Source: Folioceros fuciformis
Taxonomy: Eukaryota; Anthocerotophyta; Anthocerotopsida; Anthocerotales
NCBI GenBank assembly: GCA_049999805.1
Contig: JBNGIO010005748.1
Location: forward strand, 1-50,800
Reading direction: 5' to 3'
DNA: 50,800 nucleotides
Below, piece by piece: positions 33,389 through 44,912 of this stretch (within the stretch, counting starts at the first letter, position 1; every line of letters begins with the position of its first letter). The translations under genes were made by a program, and so were the position numbers. The notes under the pieces are model-generated. The model made no database searches. It saw only the letters and a program-made list of their open reading frames with translations, and was not told the DNA's origin.

Positions 33389-33696
33389 CTGCTCTCCGAT
33401 CGCTTCCTCAAGTCTAGACCTTCACCTTGGCCTTCCCCTAGCGTTGCCTGGCGAAATCCCTAGTCCTCGATCGCGCTCTCATTCGAGCATGGCAGTGAGC
33501 GCTAGAGGCGATGGCCAAGCATAAAAGTCGAAGCAAAGCAGCTATAGCAGCGCCGGATGCTTTCTATTCCTGATCAGGCTGTGCTTCCTCCGTGGATTCA
33601 CTGGCCCTTTAGGTCTCAATGGATAAACCCTAAAATCTGCGTTCATATATAGATGTCGATGTCAAGTGATCGAGAGAATCTGCAAGCAAATTCGGT
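33389..33696. promoter_or_regulatory. Divergent promoter between SNF4-like and RH28 genes, with telo-box
   Basis: A 308-base gap separates opposing start codons. AAACCCTAA lies at 33625-33633, about 65 bases before the RH28 ATG. The position next to a ribosome-assembly gene fits the known use of telo-boxes in plants. Confidence 0.6.
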
Positions 33697-36600
33697 ATGG
33701 GCACCGATGATTTCGTGTTCGATGATGGCGATGACGAGCAGCCAGTTCAGCCGCAGGCTGCTTGGGAGCTCTCCAAGTATGCAGGCGGTGGTAAGGAGGA
33801 GCATGCCAAGCGCAAAACAACGTCGGTTGATGACAAAATACTCCGGCTGCAGCTCAGGAAGGATCCTGTAAGGGGGAACCGGGCGCAGGGGGACGGAGAG
33901 GAGTCGCCGACTGAGGATGAAGAGAGCGAGGACGAGGAGGATTTGGGCGGTGACGGGGATGGCGATGAGGAAGAAGGGGTAGCGAGGTCCGACAGTGAGG
34001 ATGACGCTGCGGAGGACCAGGGCCGTCGTGGGAAAGGACACAAGCAGGGATCGAGAGAGAAGAGCGGGCCGGGAGCGCAGGTACTGGCCGGCAAGTTTCG
34101 TGCGCAGGCATGTTTGGGATTGCAGGGGCTGACGCGGAGATGAATATGACTGAAGGTGGTTGTCCAAGATGCGAATGGAGCTCAGGGTGGGAAGAAAGCA
34201 GCTGGCGGGTTTTTTGCATCCTCTGAAGGTGCTTCCTTCAGTGCCAAGTCGTTCGCGGAGCTCAACCTCTCTCGGCCTCTAACTCGGGCTTGTGAAGCTC
34301 TAGGCTATGTGAGGCCTACTCCGATTCAGGTGTGAAACCGTCGCCGACCTATTTTGATATGAGGTCGGCCTGGTCAAGTGGTGAAGTGCGTGCAGGGATG
34401 GCGGTCCTTGCCTTTCTGACGCGCCCAGCTGTACTTTTATCTCACAATCTTGTGCCGTGCAGGCAGCTTGTATTCCTTTGGGGCTAACAGGCCGTGACAT
34501 TTGCGGAAGTGCTATTACTGGCTCTGGGAAGGTCAGAGCCGCAAGTTTCTTGACGTGTTTGTCCGTTGTTGGATGCCCATGGGAATTAATATGTATGACT
34601 GCTAATGCTCTCTTGTTTGTAACTGCCATCCTCTGCAGACAGCCGCGTTTGCTCTGCCTCTGCTTGAAAGGTTGCTCTACCGGCCTCGAAGAGTGCCTGC
34701 TATTCGAGTTCTGATTTTGACTCCAACACGAGAACTTGCAGTCCAGTAGGTGTCTGTTACCTATCCTGGGAGTTCGCAAATTACACCATCGCAGCTTAGC
34801 TTATCTTGTTCACTGCTGGCTCTCAGAGTGCATAGTATGGTAGAAAATTTGGCACAGTTCACAGACATTCGAGCTTGCCTTATTGTTGGTGGACTTTCAA
34901 TGAAGGTACTTTCGTTTGCTTGCAGCGTTATGTGCGGTGTAGTGCCTGACTACGCTGCGCGAGTAGTGGTCTTTTGTCTAAGACTTTGTCCTTTTATTTT
35001 CAGATTCAAGAATCTGGACTCCGGTCAAACCCTGATATTGTTGTGGCAACACCAGGGCGTATGATTGATCACTTGCACAATACCCACTCAGTGGGTCTGG
35101 AGGATCTTGCAATTTTGGTTCTGGATGAAGCGGACCGGCTATTAGAGATGGGTTTCAGCAAAGAAGTAGAGGAACTGGTATGGATCTTGGTGGTGATATG
35201 GGAGCCGGTTGATGATCCTGTTTCTACAGCGCAAATAGATGTGCCATATACTATTGGCAGATCCTTCAAGGGTTTTAGGAAACGTTGGAGATAAAATTAA
35301 CGTGGGGTTCTTTGTTCCAACAAGATTCGGCTCTGCCCCAAGAGGAGGCAAACTATGCTTTTTTCTGCAACAATGAGTGATGAGATTGCAGAGCTAGTAA
35401 AGCTGTCACTGGATAGACCAGTCCGTCTTTCGGCCGACCCGTTAACCAAACGGCCCTCTACTCTCCATGAAGAGTACGTATCAGACCTTGCTTGAGTTAA
35501 TTCGACAAAGCTCTTCATTGTTTTGAAGGTCTTGACTGTTTTTGTGTTCTCCCAGGGTTGTCAGGTTCAAACCTGCTCAAGAAGGAGACAAAGAAGCTGT
35601 GCTGCTGGCCCTATGTCTACGCAGTTTCAAAAGTAGAGTCATTATTTTCAGGTAATATCCGAGTATGAGGCCCACTATGAGCTTTTGGAGATCTCCCTGG
35701 ATGCATCGTGGACCATATTGCAACTCTAAGAAACTTGTCCATGCAGTGGCACTAAGCTGGAAGCACATCGCCTGAAGATCCTTTTTGGATTGTCTGGTTT
35801 GAAAGCAGCTGAACTACATGGCAACCTGACTCAGTCACAGCGTCTGGAAGTAATTTTCCCTTAAGCGTTTAAAATGTTACATTGCATCTCAAACTCTAGT
35901 TTACAATCACTTGCAGTTACCTGTGATCCTCATGGAAGCCAAACGAACTTGCTTATCTTCAGGCTTTGGAGTCATTTCGGAACGGATGTGTCGACTTTTT
36001 GATAGCAACTGATGTAGCAGCTCGAGTAAGTCTGTCTGAGCATGAAATTGTTGGTTTGTGTTTGACAAGGTCCTTAGTTGCCCTGCCCTCTCCCTGTGTT
36101 TGCGGATCTTCTAAGAACTTGGCTTTCTTGGATGCAGGGTCTGGACATAATGGGAGTCGAGACTGTGATCAATTTTCATTGTCCAAGAGATATCACCACG
36201 TAAGTCCTGGTATTTGAGAGTGTAATCAATTAGTTGGAGGTACTAGCATTTTCGGGTGCCATGAAGACCCTGGGTACAGGGTTCTTGGCTTAGTTCTAAT
36301 ATTGACAGGATTTGGGATTTCTGAGTCCAGCTACGTTCATAGAGTCGGAAGAACAGCAAGAGCTGGGCAAAAGGGATGTGCAGTGACTTTTGTTCTTGAG
36401 AAAGAGCGCTCAATCTTGAAGGCAATGGTAGGAACTTCTTTGGTGTGTGGTAAACAGTTATAATTGCTGTGAATGTCATGTTTGACCTGGGTGTATTTGG
36501 TTGCAGGCCAAGCGAGTGGGGTCAAAGTTGCAAAGTAGAGTTGTAGCAACTGCAATTGTTGAAAAGTGCAGTAAACAAATCGAGGAAATGGAGGATGATG

Positions 36601-37803
36601 TACGTAGCATTATCCGAGAAGAGCGGTAAGCATGTTGATCAGTTTCAAAGTAAACAGTTCTGAATTCGTTTCAAATTGTACGAAACTGCCTTTGAGAGTA
36701 CTTAGCAAAATTAAGTGGCTGTTAGGGAAGAGAGAGCTCTCAGGAAGGCTGAAATGGAGGTCAATAAGGTACGAGCAGTTGCCCGTTGTAAACTTTGGCA
36801 GTCAAGTCCAAGTACCTCGAAGTCCAGTGCTGCAGATTTTCCGTGACACTGCTGTAATTTGCTGTTGCCGATTTCCTCAGGCCCAGAATATAATGGACCA
36901 TGAAGCTGAAATTTATGCCCGACCTAAACGAGTCTGGTTCCAGTCTTCCAGGGATAAAACTGTAGTTGCTGAGGCGGTTAAGGTAGTGTTCTGTGGCAGC
37001 AACTTGATTATGAACGTGCAATCACTTGCAATGTGTGCCGTGAAAGTTGAAAAATGTGTCCGTCATGAAGGCTGCAAGAGAAGGGAAGAAGGTCAAGAAG
37101 GTCCTCAGTGTTGAGGAAGGTGATAAACTTAAGAAGAAAGAAAAGAGAGAACGTGAACGTGAGGTGGGTCTCGCAGACACGTTTCCCCTTGAGTTTTATC
37201 CAAATATGGGCGCCGTAGTTTGTGTGCTGTTGCTTCTCACGCTTTGCGGGTGATGTTCCTTGATCAGAAGAACTTGACACGTAAGAAACGGCGACGGCTC
37301 GAAGCTTCTCGTGAGGATGCCGAGGATAGCATGGAGCCTGAAGAGGTACTAAAAGCGAATGCCCTGCTGTGTTCGCTCACGTTTGTTATCAGCCTTGGGA
37401 TCTTAGTATTGTCTTCTTTGCGTGAACAGACGGCCTCCGTGAAGGTAGGCAGACAGAAAAGTAAGAGGACTCTGGTAGATGTAGCATACCGGCGAGCCAA
37501 GGCCGCGAAAGCGGCTGAGAAGGCTCGGGAAGCTGGTAAAGTTGTCCCAAAAGTGAAGTCTCAAAAGAAATCTCTTCCTGAGCGAAAGCGGAAACGCGAG
37601 GAGGAGGAATCTATTGCAGGAGAAAGGACTGTAATCAGGCGCGATTTTGAGGGTCCAAAGCGCAACAAACCAGGTGTTTCGAGAAAAGCATTCAAAAGCA
37701 AAGCCAGGTAAGCTAGATGTCCCTTCTCACAATTATCGCACGCCTACACCTCTCGGTGAAATAATGTGCTATGTCATCTCACAGGTACAAACGGAGAAAG
37801 TAG
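33697..37803 (+). CDS. RH28: DEAD-box ATP-dependent RNA helicase 28 (Drs1/DDX27 type)
   Basis: Nineteen exons join in frame to 762 residues: 33697-34080, 34156-34329, 34463-34531, 34639-34745, 34827-34905, 35004-35177, 35325-35473, 35556-35651, 35747-35849, 35963-36025, 36138-36199, 36331-36427, 36507-36625, 36726-36768, 36881-36982, 37071-37163, 37268-37345, 37430-37707 and 37785-37803. The acidic N-terminal tail is followed by the Q motif ([11 protein letters not shown]), motif I (AITGSGKT, about 203-210), Ia ([10 protein letters not shown]), Ib (TPGR), II (DEAD, 312-315), III (SAT, 343-345), IV (RVIIF), V (ATDVAARGLD) and VI ([10 protein letters not shown], about 490-499). The C-terminus has [12 protein letters not shown] and a very Lys/Arg-rich end. 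The yeast counterpart Drs1 acts in the nucleolus in 60S subunit assembly. Exon 2 begins at 34156 because the earlier AG leads to a stop. All motifs are intact. Confidence 0.95.
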
Positions 37804-38765
37804 GATTCTTGCGTCCTGCCTGTGGGCCATTCAGTTTCAACATGGGTCTCAAGGTCTACACGCGTGAAGCATGTAGCCGGTTTGTCATTGTCCTTTTACA
37901 AATGACAGGGCTGACGTCCTAGGTTAACACAACTTAGACGATGTAGAAGGAGAGTTGTTTTAGTTAGTATACTCCATATGATCTTCCCTTCTACTGCTTT
38001 TGGCCTCTGACTACTGACTCACGGTCTGCCTCAAGCGCCTGGAGTGAGCTTCCTACTTAGGTTCGTCTCGCACTGGTTGTGTATTTTTTTAATTCAGGCT
38101 CAAACGAGGTTTCCTTCATATGTGCTTTGCAAGCACTTAAGTCCTTCCTGCTCCGGATCCCATAGATGCTCTTTTTCAGTCCTTTCCTTTATCCCACCAG
38201 TGTAACCAACTTCCAATGAAGCTACAGATACCCATGTTACTCTTCCAAGGAAAACTATTGTTATCCATGTCGAGATTTTATGATACATTGCATGGAAGGC
38301 GGCGATACTGCAACCTTTTGTAGAATTATGTTACTGTTTATATAAGTGTTTTTATTGTTTGTAAAATTATGGATAAGCTTCATGTCCTTGTTCCAATGAC
38401 TTAAAGAAGGCCTTGTGTTACGTTTTTTCAAATCAGTCCACATCATCGTTAAATATTGTTAAAAAAATCTTCTCAGTAATATAATATGATATTTAATTCT
38501 TCAAAATAAAACAGAGATGAATATTTTTATGATATTTACTATAAAAAGTACAAGTATCAAAAGAACATATTTTTTATTTAGATATTTAAAATTAATATAA
38601 TCCTGTAAACACTTTGATGATGAAAGATGACAAGTAAATATTTACATTGTAGATACTCAATCATCATAAAATCAATCTCCATTAAGAAGGTCTATGAGTT
38701 AAGCTTAATTAATTGATCATCTAATATTGATTATCACTACATTGCATCACATTTTATGTGTAAAA
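37804..38765. other. AT-rich spacer after RH28
   Basis: This contains the 3' untranslated region of RH28, then sequence that becomes strongly AT-rich from about 38320. No recognisable frame or repeat was seen. Confidence 0.5.
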
Positions 38766-39236
38766 ATGTTGATATCTTCTAGATTAGGTCTCCTATGGGT
38801 TGTTATATGTTATATATGTGCAATACAACACAAAAATGTTTATGCTGAAACTTTTGCAACACCTCCCAATATGACTGAGATATCTTATAGATGCGGATCG
38901 AGAATGTTTTCTAATGATCCTAATAGGGCAATACTAAGAAACACTTTAACACTAATGATTGAAGAAGGACTGTTAAATTATAACAATCGTCTTCCCTTTT
39001 TCTTCACTCCCACTTATAATGATAAAATTTACTTTTGGGGGTTGATCAATTGTTATGAAAACAGTCCATCAATGTTATCGCATTGGCAATGTTTCATGTG
39101 TCTAGAAACTATAAGGGATAGACTACTTGACTTGCTTTGTCCAATTTGTGTTTCCGCACAATATCATGCAGCAGATTGCTTCATGCGCTATTCCTTGATT
39201 CTTCCATATGATTGTTGGATAGTTCCTCCTACTTAG
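38766..39236 (+). CDS. Secreted Gnk2/DUF26-like cysteine-rich protein
   Basis: One exon, 156 residues. The ATG at 38766 starts a clear signal peptide (MLISSRLGLLWVVICYICA, cleavage likely after VYA at about residue 27). The mature part resembles one Gnk2-homologous (DUF26) domain: an N-terminal Cys in SYRCGS, YFWGLINC, QCFMCLETIRDRLL, LLCP and ADCFMRYS. The family core is C-x8-C-x2-C, but here it is C-x12-C-x2-C. Single-domain secreted members include ginkbilobin-2, a mannose-binding antifungal seed protein, so a defence role is possible. It lies in an AT-rich island and faces a related gene on the other strand (39815-40315). The domain call rests on pattern and spacing, not on close identity. 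Confidence 0.7.
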   Translation: MLISSRLGLLWVVICYICAIQHKNVYAETFATPPNMTEISYRCGSRMFSNDPNRAILRNTLTLMIEEGLLNYNNRLPFFFTPTYNDKIYFWGLINCYENSPSMLSHWQCFMCLETIRDRLLDLLCPICVSAQYHAADCFMRYSLILPYDCWIVPPT

Positions 39237-39814
39237 CAAGTGAGACGCTCAAATATGAATCTGTCATAGTTGAGTCATTGGTCAATTTAAGTATCATGCA
39301 GTACATTTTTTTACCAGTGTATTTTAGTACTCTTATTTTATTTTATTTCTATTATTAATATGTAATATTTTATTATTATTAAACATCATATTTTAAATAG
39401 ATAGTAGTGAAAATAGATTTTTTTTCGTACACATGCACACAAAATGTCAATTTTTCCCCTTTATTCTTAAGTGCTTGTTATAAAAAAGTTTTGGCTTGCA
39501 TACGAGAGCTCTTGTCACACAATTAAGTGTTTACATTCCACTTAATTGAAAGTACAGTGAGAAACTTGAAAACAACCAAGGTAAGTGGTTGTAAGGCTCT
39601 GAAGAACATAGTGGACTATTATGGGTAAAAACTCATCTAATGTGCACACATGCTTAGAGCAGCTTGTATAGAGCAAGGGCAATGTTCAAGAGCTTCGTAA
39701 TAGAAGTCTTTTAAAGTATAAGTTAATAAATATTATGTATGATTTAAATTTATATAATACATAAAAGGTGGGGCACCATGTATTTTGATTCCCCTTGTTA
39801 GGCACTATACAATG
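39237..39814. other. AT-rich gap between two convergent Gnk2-like genes
   Basis: About 580 bases, holding both 3' ends. No recognisable inverted copy of either gene body is evident beyond the genes themselves. No coding content. Confidence 0.5.
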
Positions 39815-40315
39815 TTAAGGAACCCAGCACTCCAATGGCTTGAAAAACGAATATCGCAATTGGCAATCAGCTGCAAGGTAGCTAGCTGCATATGCCATTG
39901 GACAAAGACGAATGAGTAGTTCATCACGAATGTATTGAAGACATATCCTACATTGCCATTGTAGTTCCATTGTTTTTGATTTAGGGTAACAATTCACAAG
40001 TCCCCAAAACACAGTCGCACCTACATCATTTTGAACCTCTTCAAAATAAGGAAGGTTTTCATTATAGTTCACAAGAGACATTAGAATCATATTATCAATC
40101 AAGCTTTCTAGTAAAAGTTTCTTAGTTGGATTTGTTGAAGAGCTACATTCACTTGCAATTCTTGTAGTATTTGGAAGATATAGATTTTGTCCATCAACGA
40201 AATTTGAGACTCTAAGATATATGAGCATAGCAACATACTTCAAATGTAGATTATGAAGAACAGTACGTGATTGAACTAACATTGTATATATTATTAGTAG
40301 AATTGTAAATAACAT
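39815..40315 (-). CDS. Second secreted Gnk2/DUF26-like protein, convergent paralogue
   Basis: One exon, 166 residues. The N-terminus is hydrophobic (MLFTILLIIYTMLVQS) and should act as a signal peptide, although a second Met-Leu-Ile-Tyr at about residue 30 could be the real start. The rest aligns with its neighbour at 38766-39236 over the whole mature length: LVNYNENLPYF against LLNYNNRLPFF, FWGLVNCY against FWGLINCY, WQCRICLQYIRDELL against WQCFMCLETIRDRLL, and AADCQLRYSF against AADCFMRYSL. It shares the unusual C-x12-C-x2-C core and the final ECW/DCW. The pair is diverged but both frames are intact, so both copies seem to be under selection. Role as for the partner: probably apoplastic, possibly carbohydrate-binding or antimicrobial. 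Confidence 0.7.
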   Translation of the reverse strand: MLFTILLIIYTMLVQSRTVLHNLHLKYVAMLIYLRVSNFVDGQNLYLPNTTRIASECSSSTNPTKKLLLESLIDNMILMSLVNYNENLPYFEEVQNDVGATVFWGLVNCYPKSKTMELQWQCRICLQYIRDELLIRLCPMAYAASYLAADCQLRYSFFKPLECWVP

Positions 40316-40560
40316 TCAATGCAGTCTCAATATAGTTGGCATTTGTGGTGTTTAATACGTTGTTCTTCTTTAGCAAGAGGTAGATAGATTCCTTACTTCA
40401 TTCTATAAAGTCTCCATACATCTCACTTCAATCATATATTTTTAATTCTTAGTATAGAACTATATATTTGGAATATTAAAATTATATTTTATTAGTTTCA
40501 TATCACCTAAATCTATTCTAAATATGTATTTTAAGATTATAAATTAGGAAAAATCTAATT

Positions 40561-40564
<4 letters not shown>

Positions 40565-40602
<38 letters not shown>
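40565..40602. repeat. (TA)n microsatellite
   Basis: About 19 uninterrupted TA units. It lies about 250 bases before the start codon of the minus-strand Gnk2-like gene. Confidence 0.9.
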
Positions 40603-40606
<4 letters not shown>

Positions 40607-40730
40607 ATCAACATGTAAAAACATCTTAATTTTCTAAATTTCAAAGCGTGACAATACTTATAATCTAGTAGTTGGAGAAAATCCTTTTCGATCCTAATAT
40701 ATATATACAAGAATGGTTGCATGAGTAATG

Positions 40731-41240
40731 GTTTGTGGTAACTCAACTTGCTTTATTGCATGTCAACATTGATATCAATAACAAAGCATAAAGTGAAACC
40801 GAAGGTACTCCTAATTAATAAGATTGTTGTTAAAGCCCAAAGCCCTACTACTGAGTATTTGTCAATAAAGGTATATTGCTTAGCATTGAATATTCTTACT
40901 CTACATTTCATTGAGATGTAAAATTTTGATTGTTTGGACCTTTTGTATCTTAGCGAGCTTAAGAAAGTAGGATGGTAAGCATGGGGCTATAAGTTGGTGA
41001 TCATCGAACTTGCCTTATTACATATATGATCTTTGAGAAGCATAAGCATATGACTTAAGGTATTGCTATGAAATCAAGTCCCAATTGCCTAGGTACCCAC
41101 TCATTAGAGCGATATGAAGTTTCTTACTCTACATTTCATTTCGTGTGGAAAAGGAATATTATTTTTCTCTTTTACGAAAAATATTCCTCTTTTAGCGAGG
41201 CTAAGAAAGCAAGCTTTCATTTATTTATTGCTTCTAGTAT
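40731..41240. repeat. Diverged direct duplication of about 250 bases
   Basis: Blocks recur in the same order in both halves: AACTTGC(T/C)TTATT, then AAGCATAA, then GGTA(C/T)T, then TTCTTACTCTACATTTCATT, then TTAGCGAG(C/G)(T/C)TAAGAAAG. The pairs lie about 240-290 bases apart, so it looks like an old tandem duplication. Confidence 0.6.
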
Positions 41241-43299
41241 ATGGTATGTAATCATTGCATAACATATAATATTTTCAAGTCTTGTATTTTTAAATTTGTA
41301 ATTGTCATGCTTTGTTGTATATATGATAAAGAGGGATCCCTCGCTACGCACAAAGAGGCAAAGATTGCATATATATTAGAGTATCGCAATCATATTTTGT
41401 CGAACTTGTAAAATGGTAAATTATTGTTTTACTGCTTCCCATTTATTCATTCTCATTGTCAACTTGGGGCCAATTGCAAGTTTCACAGAGGACCTGACCC
41501 TGCTGGTTCGCAAGGAGATGGCCTGGGTGATAATCAAAGGAGACCTTTAGGCTAACATGAGCAAGAACCCACATGTGATCAGGCAAATATGTCTTCGTTC
41601 GAAATGTGGGGTCCCCTAGGAAGAAAAACACTATAGATGTTGGACGAGACAAGAGGCTACTATTTGATGTGCCTTGCACATGGTAGGGAAGCTAGAGAGT
41701 AATATGACTGTAATAAAAAAAATCAATTTCTAGAAAGGGCATATGAAGGTACTTCTATTTGTAAACAATTGTCAGCGCACGTCCTTCACTATGCTAACTT
41801 CTTTGAGAACAAGGAGGGGGTGTTTGTAGTGCTAGAAGTGAGAGATGTGATAGTCCACGCATACCAGTGTGCGGGAGCTCAGAAAAGCTTTGCGTTCGTT
41901 GCAAGCTAGGAATATGCCTACTTGTTTGCACCTCGATCTTTGCAAATGCCAATAAATATGGAGGTGTTTCACTCGCATGGAGAATCATTGTTTTCATTTT
42001 ACTGAAGATAGTGGAGGGCCCAATCTAGTTAGTTTAGTAGTCTTTAACCACTGTCATGGCGATGCGATTATGTTTGTATGCAAGTGGGCTATTTTTTAGT
42101 TTTAGAGAAAAATGTGCCCACTTGTTGTTTTGTGTTTCAGTATTTGCCCATTTGGCAATGTTGTTTTTTTTCTGGCCTGTCCCACGTTACGCAAGCAAGC
42201 ATGAATATAGACGAATTTGATAAAAAGTTTTTTAGCTAGCTAGAATGCCTCAGCAGAAGACCCCTGTAGACACCTTGCACAAGACGTGTCACTATGGCTG
42301 TGTCCCCATGCAGTGACGGTGAAGAGGTTCTACCTTCAACATCAACTTTCTGTTAGTGTTCCTCAGGATTTTTGTAAGGCACAGGGCACTTTTCGTCCAG
42401 CAAAAGCGTCGCTTACATTTGTAGCTAACCACAATAACATCATTCGAGTCCATTTCCCGAAACAAACAAGCCTTGGACATGTAGTTGGTGTGGTGAGGCT
42501 CTTTCACTCTCCATCCAAACCCTACACTCCATGTGGTAGCGTACTACATATGGTTGACTACAAGAGTAAATGGAATCTAACAGGTGGATTACTCCAAGAG
42601 AAGGCTATATGAGCAAGAGACTTACTTGGTGCTGAAACATGGGTAGGGAACTATCAATCTAGGGATTTAAAAAACTAGCTCCGCTTTGAAATCAGTATTC
42701 GTAGATGGGAAAAAACTAGTTCTGTCGTGGCCAGTGACTATGTGGGTATGCCACAACTTGTAATTTTGCATCAAGACAACCTTGCTCTAATGCATTTATG
42801 ACAATTGGACACAAAGAAGCGTAAACAACATGCCAAAAACGACGTCAGCATAAGCAATCATGTGGTTGCCATAACATGATTTGGACTTCAGTGTATAAGC
42901 CCCTTGCATTCAGTAGTGAAAGAAAACTTGTTCATTTGAATGGACACTAGGCATTGTAAATAAGGAAGATTATCAATAAGGGAATATCTTGGAGAGGCCT
43001 CATCTTATACTCACATCGACTTGGTTTTAAAGAGATCTCAAACTTGCTCAAAGTTACTTGCCTACAGTTGAATTGCCCATCCACATTACACAAAGTATAC
43101 TTCGATATTGTGGTCACTTATGTCTAACACAAACAATACATTGTCACACATATTCATGCTACATATTCCCTCATTTCTACATCCTCTTCCTACATTGCCT
43201 TAGTATGTCTTTCATGTTTATATTCTTTTTTAGTACGTCTTCTCGCACTTTTGCAAGACATGCCATGATTGTTCCCCTCAGCACTTTTATGACCCTACT

Positions 43300-43805
43300 T
43301 GTTCAAAATCTTGAAATCTTATATCTTTGAGGACTCCTAGAATCAAGCTTTCTTTTGAGTGACTTTTTCAAGTTGAAGACAAAGTCTAGAGTCTAGATGT
43401 ACGTTTAGATTGGTGAATGAGGAGAAAACCTTTGAGAGCCCATACCTATCCATGTACTTGTTCGAAATTACCATCTTATATCTTTGAACAGCTCTTGAAT
43501 CAACTTAATTTTCCCTTTTTCTTTAAGACAAAGTGTGATATCTAAGAATAACATACAAAGTGAAGCTATAGATTTAGACTGGTTGATTAACAGCAAAACT
43601 TTTGAGGCTTCTTATCTATCCATTACTCGTCCAAAAATTGTAAAGCCTTTTACCTTTAAATAACACTTGAAACAGGCTTTCTTTTAAATGCCCTTTCCAC
43701 TTTTAAACAAAGTATAGAGTCTTGAAGTTGCATACAAAGTTGTAGTTCTAAAGTACAATTTGGTGATCAAGGTAGAAGTACAATTTGGTGATCAAGGAAA
43801 AAAAC
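43300..43805. repeat. Tandem array of about 150-165-base units, three diverged copies
   Basis: The opening block AC(T)TGTTCRAAA-like, followed by TTATATCTTTGA-like, CTTGAATCAA-like, AGACAAAGT and GATTGGTGA-like blocks, begins near 43308, 43456 and 43622. The last unit ends in a short local duplication (AGTACAATTTGGTGATCAAGG twice). Confidence 0.65.
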
Positions 43806-43830
43806 TTTGAGCTTGAGAGGTTGATGTTGC

Positions 43831-44460
43831 TCAACTCACCCTCTCTTAAAAGTCCGTTGACTTTGCTCAACTCANNNNNNNNNNTCACCCTCTCTCAAAA
43901 GCCCTTTGACTATGCTCAACTCACCCTCTCTCCAGAGTCCCATTGACTATGCTCAACTCACCCTCTCTCAAGAGCCAATTGACCCTCATCAACTCACCTT
44001 CTCTTTGACACCCTCTCTCCCAACCTCAAGAACACATTGAACGTGCTTAGCTCACCCTGTCCCCCAACCTCAAGGGCTTGTTGACCCTACTTAGCTCACC
44101 CTTTCCCCCTACCTCAAGAGCCCGTTGACCCTACTTAGCTCACCCTCTCCCCCAATCTCAAGAGCTTGTTGACCCTGCTTACCTCACCATCTTTCCCAAT
44201 CTCAAGAGTTTGTTGACCCTACTTAGCTCACCCTCTCCCCCAATCTCAAGAGCCTATTGACCCTGCTTACCTCACCCTCTCCCCAACCTCAAGAGCTCGT
44301 TGACCCTACTTAGCTCACTTCCTCCACTCCCTCCACTAATCTTAGGATCTTGTTGACCCTACATATCTCACTCTCTCCTCACCCTCCACTAACCTTAGGA
44401 TCTTGTTGACCCTATTTAGCTCACCCCAACCTCAAGAGCCCATTGACTTTGCTCATCCCA
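43831..44460. repeat. Satellite-like array with a unit of about 40-50 bases
   Basis: About 14 units follow the pattern GTTGACCCT-ACTTAGCTCACC-CTCTCCCCCAA-TCTCAAGAGC, with the period varying around 42. The first part uses the variant GACTATGCTCAACTCACCCTCTC. A gap of 10 N (43875-43884) lies inside. The sequence at both gap edges shares TCA, and joining there gives the normal unit. Confidence 0.9.
43875..43884. other. 10-N gap inside the satellite array
   Basis: Flanks AACTCA and TCACCC overlap by TCA; collapsing them restores the consensus AACTCACCC found in neighbouring units. Little or nothing may be missing, though a lost unit cannot be excluded in a repeat. Confidence 0.6.
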
Positions 44461-44835
44461 AGCTCCCTCCATTGCAACTTATGAAAGAGGGGATAATAAC
44501 ACCAATTAATTACTTGGAATTTCCCTTAGACCAATTAGCAACAAGAATGCACGATGTTGATGTTCTTGTTGTGCAAATTGAAGTAGCTTCTTTTACTCAC
44601 ACTTTCTCGATAACCATTTAGAGCATTCGTGGAATCAAATTCCATGATTTGGAAATTTTCACTACTCGTACAAGTGAACATTATTGGCTCTAAATCTTGA
44701 ACCTAAACCATGGAAAAAGGTTATGAACTGTAAACATCAAAACTTGGGTACACGACTGCATTGCCAACTAATGGTCGTCCTGAAGACTACAATCACTCTC
44801 TCCAAGGATCTCTTATTTCATTTCACTTGCAACCT

Positions 44836-44912
44836 AAACACATGGAGCTCCACTTCCACTTTTAAACTAAAGCCCTCCACATGGTGCTCCACTTCCACTT
44901 TTAAACCAGAGT
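44836..44912. repeat. Two copies of a 40-41-base unit
   Basis: CACATGGAGCTCCACTTCCA at about 44839 recurs as CACATGGTGCTCCACTTCCA at about 44879; both continue CTTTTAAAC. Confidence 0.8.

Noticed and set aside
35178-35324. TGATGA in an RH28 intron as a possible C/D snoRNA
   Set aside because: No D box (CTGA) at a fitting distance and no terminal stem.
41440-43330. Degenerate frames that might be remains of a transposon
   Set aside because: No integrase, reverse transcriptase, transposase or terminal repeat could be identified, so I do not call a mobile element.
43831-44460. Regularly spaced repeats as a possible CRISPR array
   Set aside because: The units are contiguous and variable, without unique spacers, and the genome is a plant nuclear genome.
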